From contig JAUIJE010000004.1 of the NCBI GenBank assembly GCA_030431455.1, positions 478,501-542,500 on the forward strand: a stretch of DNA of 64,000 nucleotides, in the 5' to 3' direction. Position 1 is the stretch's first letter. Every line of letters begins with the position of its first letter. Positions 35,554 to 44,026 of this stretch are shown here, in pieces. This stretch comes from a bacterium. GTDB lineage: Bacteria; Myxococcota; UBA727; JAUIJE01. The translations under genes and the position numbers were made by a program. The notes beneath the pieces are model-generated. The model worked only from the letters and a program-made list of their open reading frames with translations, did no database searches and was not told the origin of the DNA.

Positions 35554-37332
35554 CTATTCCGCGCCGCCTTCATAGCTGCGCCCGCTCAGCAGGGGGATCA
35601 CCACCGTGTCCTCTTGGCTGTGCATCCCGTGGCGCTTGGTGAGCAGGTTGGCCATGACCTCCACCGCCTCCAAATCGCCCTCATCGAAGGTCCGGGATTT
35701 CTCCACCACCACCAGGTACGCCACCACCTCGTCGTCGCGCAGGATGGGCGCCAACGCCGTGCTCCAATGATCCTGCCGCCCGACCTTGACGTTGGTGCGC
35801 ACGCTCATCGCCCCGGCCCGGGCGCGTTCGACCGCGGGCAGGACCACGCTCAGAAGCTGCGCCTCGGAGGCGTTGCGCGCCTCCAGCAACGGCCGGCCCC
35901 CTTCGAAGGGCACGATCATGCCCGCGTCGGCGGCGGTGCCTTCTTGGGCCGCGTCGATCGCGGCCCGGCTCAGCCCCTCGGGGCCTTGCGCGCCCTCGAG
36001 CAACAACAACGAAAACCGCGCCAGGGCCCGGATCGCGGGCACGTCGGTGCGCGCGGCGGACAAGGTCTCGATGGTGAGTTGGCGCGCGGGCGCGCGGGCG
36101 AGCTCCTCGGCGCCATAGGCGCCCCGCACCGGCGAGGCGGGGAGCGACGGGTCGAGCACGACCTTGGGCACCGGGTCGCATTGGGTCACCTGCATCACGG
36201 TGTCGCCCAGGCTGATGCGATCGCCGGGGCCGAGGTCGGCGGAGATGGTCTTGGCCCCGTTGACCTTGATGCCGTTGCGGCTGCCGAGGTCTTTGATCGA
36301 GACCCGCCCCCCGGTGCGCGTGAGCATCGCGTGCCGGCGCGAGATGCGGCCGTCGTCGACGACGAACCCATCGCCCGGGGTGCGCCCGAGGAGCATGTCG
36401 CCCTCGGGCAGCTCGACGGTCTGGCCCTGTTGGCGGCCGGCGATGATCTGCAGGGTCGGGACCTTGCCGGTGGTCATCGCGCCCGAGCGGGCCAAGGCGC
36501 GCGCGGCCTCGAGCACCTCGTCGTAGCTTTGGGGACGGCGGCTTGGGTTTTTGGCCCCCATGCGACCCAGCAGCTCGTCGAGCGCGGGGGGCACTTGGGG
36601 CATCACCGTGCTCGCCTTGGGGAACACCTCGTGGGCGTGGCAGGCGAGCAGGGCATCGGGGGGCAACATGCCAAACGGCGGCCGGCCGGTGAGCAGCTCG
36701 TAGGTGGTGCAGCCGAGCGCGTAGATGTCGCTTTTGATGTCAGGCGGGTTGCCCTGTGCGATCTCCGGCGAGAGGTACGCGGGATCGCCGATGACCGGTC
36801 GGCCGTGCGCGGTGCGCCACGTCGGTGAAGACTGAAACCCGATGATCGACAGGTCACCGCGATCCATCATCAGGTGGCCGGGCCGGATGTCGCCGTGCAG
36901 CAGGCCGGACTCGTAGGCCGCGGAGAGCCCCTCGGCGAGTTGGCAGAGGTAGCTCACGGCCGAGGCGGCGGGCACCGCCCCCCCGCGGTCGGTGAGGCGC
37001 CCGAGGTCGGACCCGTCGATGAACGCGTGGATGAAGTAGACCATCTGGTCACGCTCAAAAAAGTCCACCAACGGCACGACGTGGGGCAGCGTCTTGTCGA
37101 GGAGGGTATGCGCGGTGCGGCGCAGCCGCTCGCGCAGGGAGCGCGAGGCGAGCTTGGCGGGGTGAATGAGCTTGAGCGCGAAGATCTTGTCCGGCCGGTC
37201 CTCGACGTGGACACGGTACAGGGTGCCCACGTGGCCTGACGCGATGCGTTCTTGCACCACGTAGTTGCCGATGCGCGCGGGGTCCTTGCCCGGGGTGGTC
37301 ACCGGACCGAGATGCGATGAGCGGCGCTCCAT
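35554..37332 (-). CDS. Kinase-like (probable pseudokinase), FHA and GAF protein
   Basis: A 592-residue protein. A Hanks-type kinase fold covers about residues 20-285: a Gly-rich loop (ASGHVG), the ATP Lys K54 (FALKLI), the catalytic-loop H146-G-D148-I-R-P, and a C-lobe with SDIYALGCTTYELLTGRPPF. The catalytic-loop Asn is His (153) and the DFG motif is G165-F-Q, so the metal-binding Asp is missing and it is probably inactive. An FHA domain follows at about 310-390 (GDGFVVDDGRISRRHAM, SRNGIKVNG), then a GAF domain to the end. No transmembrane helix. It may act as a scaffold in phosphosignalling. Divergent from the oligopeptide-binding protein gene. Confidence 0.86.
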   Translation of the reverse strand: MERRSSHLGPVTTPGKDPARIGNYVVQERIASGHVGTLYRVHVEDRPDKIFALKLIHPAKLASRSLRERLRRTAHTLLDKTLPHVVPLVDFFERDQMVYFIHAFIDGSDLGRLTDRGGAVPAASAVSYLCQLAEGLSAAYESGLLHGDIRPGHLMMDRGDLSIIGFQSSPTWRTAHGRPVIGDPAYLSPEIAQGNPPDIKSDIYALGCTTYELLTGRPPFGMLPPDALLACHAHEVFPKASTVMPQVPPALDELLGRMGAKNPSRRPQSYDEVLEAARALARSGAMTTGKVPTLQIIAGRQQGQTVELPEGDMLLGRTPGDGFVVDDGRISRRHAMLTRTGGRVSIKDLGSRNGIKVNGAKTISADLGPGDRISLGDTVMQVTQCDPVPKVVLDPSLPASPVRGAYGAEELARAPARQLTIETLSAARTDVPAIRALARFSLLLLEGAQGPEGLSRAAIDAAQEGTAADAGMIVPFEGGRPLLEARNASEAQLLSVVLPAVERARAGAMSVRTNVKVGRQDHWSTALAPILRDDEVVAYLVVVEKSRTFDEGDLEAVEVMANLLTKRHGMHSQEDTVVIPLLSGRSYEGGAE

Positions 37333-37407
37333 ATCCCGCCCACCATAGCAGGCATGCCGCGTTTACACCCCCGACGGGGTGTGCCAGCCGGGGCGGGGGA
37401 GGTGTGC

Positions 37408-39108
37408 ATGCGACAACGACCGTGGCCCGGGGCTGTTCTCGTCGTGGGAGCGGCCATGATTCTCGGTCTCGCGGGGTGCAAAAAGACCCCGGCCGCAGAC
37501 AAGCCCGCCGACGCGTCGCCGGAAAAGGCCCGCAAAAAGTCCATCACCATCGGCATCACCCAGGAGCCGGACACGCTCTTTTTGCCGTTCAAGGAGATGG
37601 CCGCGTCCGAAGAAATCAGCCGGCCCACGCCCTACACCCTCACCATCTACGACGAAGACTGGGCGCTTGTGCCCTGGGCCGCGAAGGACATCCCCACCCT
37701 CGACAACGGCGGGCTCGAGGTGTTCGAGGAGAGCGGCACCAAAAAGATGCGCTCGACCTGGGTGATCAAAGACGAGTTTCATTGGCCCGACGGCAAGCCG
37801 TTGGTGGCGGACGACTTCATCCTCACGTTCGAGATTTACCAGGACAAGAGCCAGGAGATCATCGACCGCACCGTCGTCGAGAAGATCGAAAAAATGGAAG
37901 CCCGGGGCGAAGACCACAAGACGCTGGTGGTGACCTGGAAAGAGCCCTACGCCTATTACGCGACCTATCGCCAACACGAAGCCGTGCCCGCCCACGTCGT
38001 GCGCCCGCTGTACAACCAACACCGCAGCGACCTGAAGCGGCAGCCCTTCGGCACCAAGCCGATGCTCGCCGGCGCGTTCACCATCTCCGAGTGGGTCCCG
38101 GGCAGCCACATCATCGCGCGCCGCAACCCCGCCGCCACCGGCTTTCTCGCCCCCAAGCTCGACGAGATCATCTGGCGCATCATCCCCCAGACCAACACCC
38201 TCGAGGCCAACCTGGTGTCCGGCACCGTCGACGCGGTCTCCACCATTGGGCTGTCCTTCGACCAGGCGGTGGAGTTCGAAAAACGCCACGGCAAAGACTT
38301 CGACGTGTACTTCACCGAGGGCCTCATCTGGGAGCACATCGACTTCAACCTCGACAGCGACGTGCTCAAAGACCTCAAAGTGCGCCAAGCCCTGGCCCAC
38401 GGGGCCAACCGGGCCGCCATCTCCGAGAAGCTGTTCGCGGGCAAACAACCGGTGGCCCACGGCAGCCAACCGACCCGCAGCGCGTTCTACAACCCCGACG
38501 TCAAAAAGTACCCCTACGACCCGGCCAAGGCCGCCGCTCTCCTCGACGAGGCGGGTTGGACCCGGACCGGCGACGGCATTCGGCAAAAAGGGGGCAAGCC
38601 GCTCGCCTTCACCCTGATGACCACCGCCGGCGACAAGGTCCGGGAAAAAGTCCAGGCGCTCTTGCAGGCGGATTGGCGCGAGCTCGGGGTCGACGTGAGC
38701 ATCAAAAACGAACCCGCCAAGGTGCTGTTCGGCGAGACCCTGCGGCACCGCAAGTTCGACGGGGGCGCGATGTTCGCGTGGATGATGGACCCCGGCCAGA
38801 TGCTCGACACGTTGTGGCGTTGTGACTACATCCCGCAAAAGGACAACAACCACCAAGGCCAGAACTACACCGGCTGGTGTGACCCCGAAGCGGACAAGTT
38901 GCTCAAGGGCATGACCACCGAGCTCGACGCCCAAAAGCGCGTGGAGATGGCCAAGCGCGTCGAGGCGATCATGGCCGAGCAGCTGCCGACCTTGCCGCTT
39001 TATTTCCGCGTCGACGTGTCCGCGACCAAAAAGGGGCTCTCGGGTTGGAAACCCACCGGGCATCTCCAGCCTGTGACCTGGAACGCCCACGAGTGGGTCT
39101 GGGAATAG
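37408..39108 (+). CDS. Oligopeptide ABC transporter substrate-binding lipoprotein
   Basis: A 566-residue family 5 (SBP_bac_5) solute-binding protein. The ATG follows GGGGGAGG; the signal peptide ends in the lipobox L-A-G-C-K-K. The long body with W-P-D-G-K-P-L-V-A-D-D-F, V-R-Q-A-L-A-H-G-A-N-R and Y-D-P-A-K-A-A-A-L-L-D-E-A-G-W is typical. It binds peptides, or sometimes opines or nickel. It leads an operon with two permeases. Confidence 0.92.
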   Translation: MRQRPWPGAVLVVGAAMILGLAGCKKTPAADKPADASPEKARKKSITIGITQEPDTLFLPFKEMAASEEISRPTPYTLTIYDEDWALVPWAAKDIPTLDNGGLEVFEESGTKKMRSTWVIKDEFHWPDGKPLVADDFILTFEIYQDKSQEIIDRTVVEKIEKMEARGEDHKTLVVTWKEPYAYYATYRQHEAVPAHVVRPLYNQHRSDLKRQPFGTKPMLAGAFTISEWVPGSHIIARRNPAATGFLAPKLDEIIWRIIPQTNTLEANLVSGTVDAVSTIGLSFDQAVEFEKRHGKDFDVYFTEGLIWEHIDFNLDSDVLKDLKVRQALAHGANRAAISEKLFAGKQPVAHGSQPTRSAFYNPDVKKYPYDPAKAAALLDEAGWTRTGDGIRQKGGKPLAFTLMTTAGDKVREKVQALLQADWRELGVDVSIKNEPAKVLFGETLRHRKFDGGAMFAWMMDPGQMLDTLWRCDYIPQKDNNHQGQNYTGWCDPEADKLLKGMTTELDAQKRVEMAKRVEAIMAEQLPTLPLYFRVDVSATKKGLSGWKPTGHLQPVTWNAHEWVWE

Positions 39109-39121
39109 CCGAACGCCGCCG

Positions 39122-41137
39122 ATGGCCGCTTTGCGCTCCCTGCTGACGCGCCTGTTCACCATCGCGGCGATCCTCGTCGGGTTGAGCGCGGTGCTCTTCG
39201 GCTTGTTGTCGGCGATGCCGGGCGACCCGGTGGAGATGCTGATCACGGCCAACCCCCGGGTCAAGCCCGAGGACGTGGCCCGGCTGAAGCGCCTGCGGGG
39301 CCTCGATCAGCCTTGGTACATTCGCTACGTCCGGTGGGCGTGGGGCTACCACCAACCCCAACAGCCCCCCGAGGTGCACCCACTCAAAGACATTGTGGTG
39401 GTGGCGGGCGATGGGCCGGTGAGCTTCGACGTCGCCGGGGCAGTGGCGGACCGGGACGTGCGTCTCGATCTGTTCGAGGCCCGGTCGGTGGTCGAGCAGG
39501 CGGCGGGGCCCGGCCAGGTCGATCTCGACGTCGACGAACCCGACGCCCTGCTCGAGCAGGCCCAGCGCGCCCACCCCGCGGTGTGGCGGCTGGCGCACGA
39601 GGCGGTGCGGGCCAAGATGTGGGGCCAGCTGCGGGTGGAGCCGCTGTTCGGGGCTGAGTTCGACGAGCGGTTGGTGGGGGTGGCCGGCGACGTGCCCGCG
39701 GGCATCCACCGGGTGTGGTTCTTGGTGCGCGACACCGGGGGGCTCGAGGGGCTCGGCCAGGGGCTGGCCTACGTCGCGCCCCCGTTCGAGCCCGAACTCA
39801 CGCCAGAGGAGGCGGGCACCGACGAGGAGCAGCGGCAATCGGCGGGCTCCACCGAGGCGGCCCTGGTCGACGAGCGGGGCCGAACCGCGTTGATCGCCGA
39901 CGCCACCGACGCGGGCCAGCGCGCGCGGTTCGCGCCCTTGGATGTGGTGGTGGCGGCCGAGGACGGCGCGGTGACGGTCGATGTGCTGGCGCAGTTTTCG
40001 GCCGCGGGCCCGTCGCTGACCGGGTTTCGGCTGGTGCGGGGGCCGGGCACCATCACCGCCGGCGGGGTGTACCGGCACCGGTTCGCGGGCCCGGGGCAGA
40101 CGGTGGTGGCCGGGCTCGCCACCGATGACGAAGGGGGCGAGCACCCGTTTGCGTTTGCCGTCGACCACGGCCCGGTGCCGGACCCCGACCGGTTCGAGCG
40201 GGGCTTTGTGTTCGCCTTGCTCGGGGATTCAGAGGCATTGGGTTTTTCCAACTTGTACAAGCGCCCGGTGGCCGAGCTGTTGGGGGGCTCGCCGGATCGG
40301 TGCGGGGATGGCGTGCAGGACATCGGCGAGAGCTGCGACGACGCCAACCGCAAGGACGGCGACGGCTGCAGCGCCACCTGCCACGACGAGAGCGCCGGGA
40401 TGTGGCAAGCGGTCGACGACGTGCTCGCGGGCAAGCTCTACCGGGCGGGGCGGGTGCTCAACACCCTGTTGTTGATGATCCCCGCGCTGTTGTTGTCTTT
40501 GTTGTTTGCCATCCCCGCGGGCATCTACGGGGCGGTGCGCCAGTACTCGGCCTTCGACTACGTGGCCAGCTTTCTGGCCTTTGTCGGCATCTCGCTGTTT
40601 GTGGCCTGGTTCGGCCTGATGGCGATGGCGGTGTTCTCGGAGCAGTTTCATTGGTTTCCCGCCGGCGGCATCCAGACCCCGGGCCTGCGGGGCGGTTTTG
40701 TCGATGTGGTCGCCGACCGGCTGTCGTACACGGTGTTGCCCGCGGGGGTGTTGTCCATCGCCTACGCCGGGGCGTGGCTGCGGTACATGCGCGGGGCGAT
40801 GCTCGAGGTGTTGCCCGCCGACTACATCCGCACCGCGCGGGCCAAGGGTTTGCCCGAGCGCACCGTGGTGGTGCGGCACGCGGTGCGCAACGCCCTCATC
40901 CCCGTGGTCACGGTGGTGGCGCTGTCGGTGCCGCGGTTGTTCGGTGGCGCGCTGCTGACCGAACAAGTGTTCTCGTGGCCCGGCATCGGCCGCCTGCAGT
41001 TCGAGGCGGTGATGGGCAGTGACTACTACGTCGCCATCGTGGTGTTCTTGATCAGCGCCGCGCTGGTCATGGTCGGCAACCTGCTCGCGGACGCGGTCTA
41101 TGTGCTGCTCGATCCCCGGCTGCGGAGGTCGTCGTGA
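39122..41137 (+). CDS. DppB-type ABC permease with large periplasmic insertion
   Basis: A 671-residue permease, twice the usual length of about 330. Residues 8-80 carry the first helix and the conserved G-D-P region (SAMPGDPVEML, L-G-L-D-Q-P-W-like). Residues of about 85-440 are an extra domain of soluble character with beta-rich parts and a DUF4215 cysteine-rich repeat at 394-420 (CGDGVQDIGESCDDANRKDG, then GCSATC). From about 445 the remaining helices and the EAA loop (ARAKGLPERTVVVRHAVRNAL) are normal. It should form the channel with the next gene's product. I see no frameshift, so the insertion looks real. Confidence 0.9.
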   Translation: MAALRSLLTRLFTIAAILVGLSAVLFGLLSAMPGDPVEMLITANPRVKPEDVARLKRLRGLDQPWYIRYVRWAWGYHQPQQPPEVHPLKDIVVVAGDGPVSFDVAGAVADRDVRLDLFEARSVVEQAAGPGQVDLDVDEPDALLEQAQRAHPAVWRLAHEAVRAKMWGQLRVEPLFGAEFDERLVGVAGDVPAGIHRVWFLVRDTGGLEGLGQGLAYVAPPFEPELTPEEAGTDEEQRQSAGSTEAALVDERGRTALIADATDAGQRARFAPLDVVVAAEDGAVTVDVLAQFSAAGPSLTGFRLVRGPGTITAGGVYRHRFAGPGQTVVAGLATDDEGGEHPFAFAVDHGPVPDPDRFERGFVFALLGDSEALGFSNLYKRPVAELLGGSPDRCGDGVQDIGESCDDANRKDGDGCSATCHDESAGMWQAVDDVLAGKLYRAGRVLNTLLLMIPALLLSLLFAIPAGIYGAVRQYSAFDYVASFLAFVGISLFVAWFGLMAMAVFSEQFHWFPAGGIQTPGLRGGFVDVVADRLSYTVLPAGVLSIAYAGAWLRYMRGAMLEVLPADYIRTARAKGLPERTVVVRHAVRNALIPVVTVVALSVPRLFGGALLTEQVFSWPGIGRLQFEAVMGSDYYVAIVVFLISAALVMVGNLLADAVYVLLDPRLRRSS

Positions 41138-42468
41138 TCGCGCTGTGGTTGCTTGTGAAGGCGCAGCGGCGGGCCCACCTCGTCGCGCGCGACACCCCCC
41201 TGGGCATCGGGGGGGCCCGGCGGCTTGGCTGGATCGGGTTTTCGCTGGTGCTCTTTTCGATGTGTACGGCGGGCTTTGTCGTCGACAGCCCCCGCGCGAC
41301 CGCGGTGTACCTGCCCGGCTTGGGGGCGGCGTTGGCGTTCGCCGCGGCGGTGCATCTCCGGTTGCGCGGGCGCGCGGTGGTGCCGCGCCCGGAGTCGTTT
41401 GTCGAGTTGGTGTCGATGCGTTTTGCCCGGCACCGCCTCGCCCGGGGCGCGTCGTTGGTGCTCGCGGCGATGATCGAGGTCGCGTTGTGGGGCGGGGTGA
41501 TCGAGTGGGCCCTCGGGGTCTCGCACCGGGCGCCCGACGTGGACCGCATCTATCTCGGCCCCACCTGGCCGTTTTTGCTCGGCACCGACGAGGTGGGCCA
41601 CGACGTGTTCACCCGGTTGTTGTTCGGGGGGCAGATTTCGTTGGCGGTGGGCCTGGTCAGCGCGTTGTCGGCGGCGGCGGTGGGCACGGTCGTCGGCCTC
41701 ACCGCCGGCTACTTCGGGGGGTGGTGGGACACGGTGGCGATGCGGTTCGTCGACGCGATGTTGTCGATTCCGGTGTTGCCCTTGATGATCGTGTTCTCTG
41801 CATTGTCATTGGACAAGCTCGCCCCGCCCCCGGTGGTGTGGTGGACGGTGCTGCTCGGCGCTTTTGGGTGGGGTCTGTTCAGCCTGCTTTGGTCGTCGCG
41901 CCGCCGGCGCCCCGGGCCGCGCCCCCCGGGGGGCATGGCCGGCTTCGCGCTGCTGTACGCCTCGGTGGTGTTCGGCGTGGTGGGCTACGCGGTGGACTGG
42001 TCCGCGGTGGTCGGCGGCGGTCTCGGGTCGGTGGTGAAGATCATTTTGATCATCGTGTTGTTCGGTTGGATGACGGTGGCGCGGTTGGCCCGGGCCGCGG
42101 CCCTCACCTTGCGCAACATGGAGTTTGTGACCGCGGCGCGGGCTCTCGGGGCGGGCCATGGCCAAATCCTGCTCCAGCACATCTTGCCGGGCGCGCTCGC
42201 GCCGGTGATCGTGGCCGCCACCCTCGAGGTCGGGGCCTACATTCTGTACGAGGCCGCGCTCAGCTACCTGGGGCTCGGGGTGCAACCGCCGGTCCCGTCC
42301 TGGGGCAACATGCTGAACAACGGCCTCGAGTACATCCGCACCGCCCACGCCCACCTCGCGTTTTGGCCTGGGTTGCTGATTCTGGTCACGGTGGTGTGTT
42401 TCAACTTCTTCGGAGACGGTCTACGCGACGCGCTGGACCCCCACCAGGTGATGAAAAGGACGTCATGA
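41134..42468 (+). CDS. DppC-type ABC permease
   Basis: A 444-residue permease, longer than the usual 300 because of additional N-terminal helices and a hydrophobic insertion at about 225-300. The core shows L-G-T-D-E-V-G-H-D-V-F-T-R-L-L-F-G and the EAA motif region (ARALGAGHGQILLQHILPGAL). The GTG overlaps the stop of the previous gene, and the end overlaps the PAP2 gene start. No ATPase gene (DppD/DppF) is in the window, so it must be encoded elsewhere. Confidence 0.9.
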   Translation: MIALWLLVKAQRRAHLVARDTPLGIGGARRLGWIGFSLVLFSMCTAGFVVDSPRATAVYLPGLGAALAFAAAVHLRLRGRAVVPRPESFVELVSMRFARHRLARGASLVLAAMIEVALWGGVIEWALGVSHRAPDVDRIYLGPTWPFLLGTDEVGHDVFTRLLFGGQISLAVGLVSALSAAAVGTVVGLTAGYFGGWWDTVAMRFVDAMLSIPVLPLMIVFSALSLDKLAPPPVVWWTVLLGAFGWGLFSLLWSSRRRRPGPRPPGGMAGFALLYASVVFGVVGYAVDWSAVVGGGLGSVVKIILIIVLFGWMTVARLARAAALTLRNMEFVTAARALGAGHGQILLQHILPGALAPVIVAATLEVGAYILYEAALSYLGLGVQPPVPSWGNMLNNGLEYIRTAHAHLAFWPGLLILVTVVCFNFFGDGLRDALDPHQVMKRTS

Positions 42469-43934
42469 ACTTCGCAATGATGCTGTTTGCCACCGTGACG
42501 CTGCTGGGCCAACACGACGAAGACTATGAACGGCCCGGCCGGGACGCGCCCCAGTCGCCTTCCGAGGTCGTGCAAGCGTTGGCCGACGCCGCGGCCCACG
42601 ACCAGGAGGCGCTGTTTCGGTACCACCTCACGTGGAGCTTTCAGGAGGGCGTGGCCCGCCTGCAGCACAGCCCCGTCGGGGACGACGGCACGTTTGCCTG
42701 GCCGGTGTTCATGGGGGCGGTGGCCGCCGACCCCATCGTCGCGGTGGAGCACAACCAGTTCTTTGAGCGGGCGAGCGTCCGGGCCACGACCCAGGCGGGC
42801 AAGACCATCAAGTTCGACCTCGCCCTCGAGGACGGCCGCTGGCGGGTGAAGATGCCCGCGGGCCTGGCCGAACAGGTCAAGGCGCTGGAGCCGCCCCCCG
42901 CCGCCGACACGCTCGAGGACGACGCCGCCACCGCGCCGGACGAAAGCCCCGGCCCGGGACCGGTGGCGGTGGTGCCCGCGGAGGAGGACCTCGGGACCCC
43001 GCCGGTCATCGCGCCGGCGCCCGCGCCGCGCACCGACGACGACAACTTCTTCGCCTACGGACGGCCCGGTCACTACGTCTGGTACCTGCCCGACTACCTG
43101 TTCTTGGCGGGGTCGGGCGCGCTCATCGCCGCGAGCGAGCTCCAATTGATTCGGCCCCCCTGGGTCCTGATCGGCCCCGACTACCGCCCCGGCACCGACG
43201 AGCCCAAAGACGTGCTCGACCCGCGGCTGGACACGTTGATCGGCCGGCCTTACCTACAAGAACAAATCTCGCCCTACGCCATTCTGGGCGCGGGGGTCGC
43301 CGGGGCCATCGCCCTCGGGGGCATCGGCACCATCCGGCACCGCGACTTTCACCACCCGCACGCGTTTGTGCTCGGGGCCGCGACCGCCACCATGCTCGCG
43401 CTCGACCTCACCACCGTGCTCAAAAACAGCGTGGGCCGGCTGCGCCCCGATTTCCGCGACCGGTACCTGCGCTCCGCGTGTGCGGGGTACACCGAGGCCC
43501 CGGCTTCGCTCGACTGCACCGGGGCGACCGAGGACGGGTTCACGTTGACCAACCGCGATGTCATCGACGGCATGCGGTCGTTCCCGTCCGGTCACGCGTC
43601 GTCCTCGTTCGCGCTGGCGACGTACTTTTCGCTGTATCTCGGCGGCGAGTGGATCTGGGGCGACGGCGCCAACGCCGTGTCCATGCCCCTCGCCGCCCTC
43701 GCCAGCGGGGGCATGCTCGCGGCCGCGGGGTACGTCGCGGCCAGCCGCGTGACCGACAACCGCCACCATCTCGAGGACGTCGCGGTGGGGTCCGCGATCG
43801 GGGTCGGGTCCGCCGCGGCGTCGTACCTCCTGCACTTTGACCTCGACGGCCACGCCCGCGTGCGCAGCTGGTCGCTGTCGACGTTGCCCGTGGTCGGACA
43901 AGGCGGCGGCTTGGCCCTGAGCGGCAGCTTCTGA
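42465..43934 (+). CDS. PAP2-superfamily phosphatase
   Basis: A 489-residue protein with an extra N-terminal soluble part (residues of about 1-150) and a proline-rich linker, followed by the PAP2 domain. The three signature parts are visible: K-N-S-V-G-R-L-R-P-D, then F-P-S-G-H-A-S-S-S-F and S-R-V-T-D-N-R-H-H-L-E-D-V. Such enzymes dephosphorylate lipids such as undecaprenyl or phosphatidic phosphates. The ATG overlaps the end of the permease gene (ATGA). The N-terminus begins with a short hydrophobic segment. The operon link is puzzling. Confidence 0.86.
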   Translation: MNFAMMLFATVTLLGQHDEDYERPGRDAPQSPSEVVQALADAAAHDQEALFRYHLTWSFQEGVARLQHSPVGDDGTFAWPVFMGAVAADPIVAVEHNQFFERASVRATTQAGKTIKFDLALEDGRWRVKMPAGLAEQVKALEPPPAADTLEDDAATAPDESPGPGPVAVVPAEEDLGTPPVIAPAPAPRTDDDNFFAYGRPGHYVWYLPDYLFLAGSGALIAASELQLIRPPWVLIGPDYRPGTDEPKDVLDPRLDTLIGRPYLQEQISPYAILGAGVAGAIALGGIGTIRHRDFHHPHAFVLGAATATMLALDLTTVLKNSVGRLRPDFRDRYLRSACAGYTEAPASLDCTGATEDGFTLTNRDVIDGMRSFPSGHASSSFALATYFSLYLGGEWIWGDGANAVSMPLAALASGGMLAAAGYVAASRVTDNRHHLEDVAVGSAIGVGSAAASYLLHFDLDGHARVRSWSLSTLPVVGQGGGLALSGSF

Positions 43935-44026
43935 CCGCGGCCGGCGCCGCGGGTGGGCCAACGACCTACACGGCGGGGCGCGGTTTGGTGTGGGTGCGCT
44001 GTCGGCGCTAATCTCTCGACGGGGAG

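Noticed and set aside
39122..41137. Two genes joined by a sequencing error in the long permease
   Set aside because: The frame is continuous, both permease halves are in the same frame, and the insertion has normal codon pattern and intact cysteine spacing.
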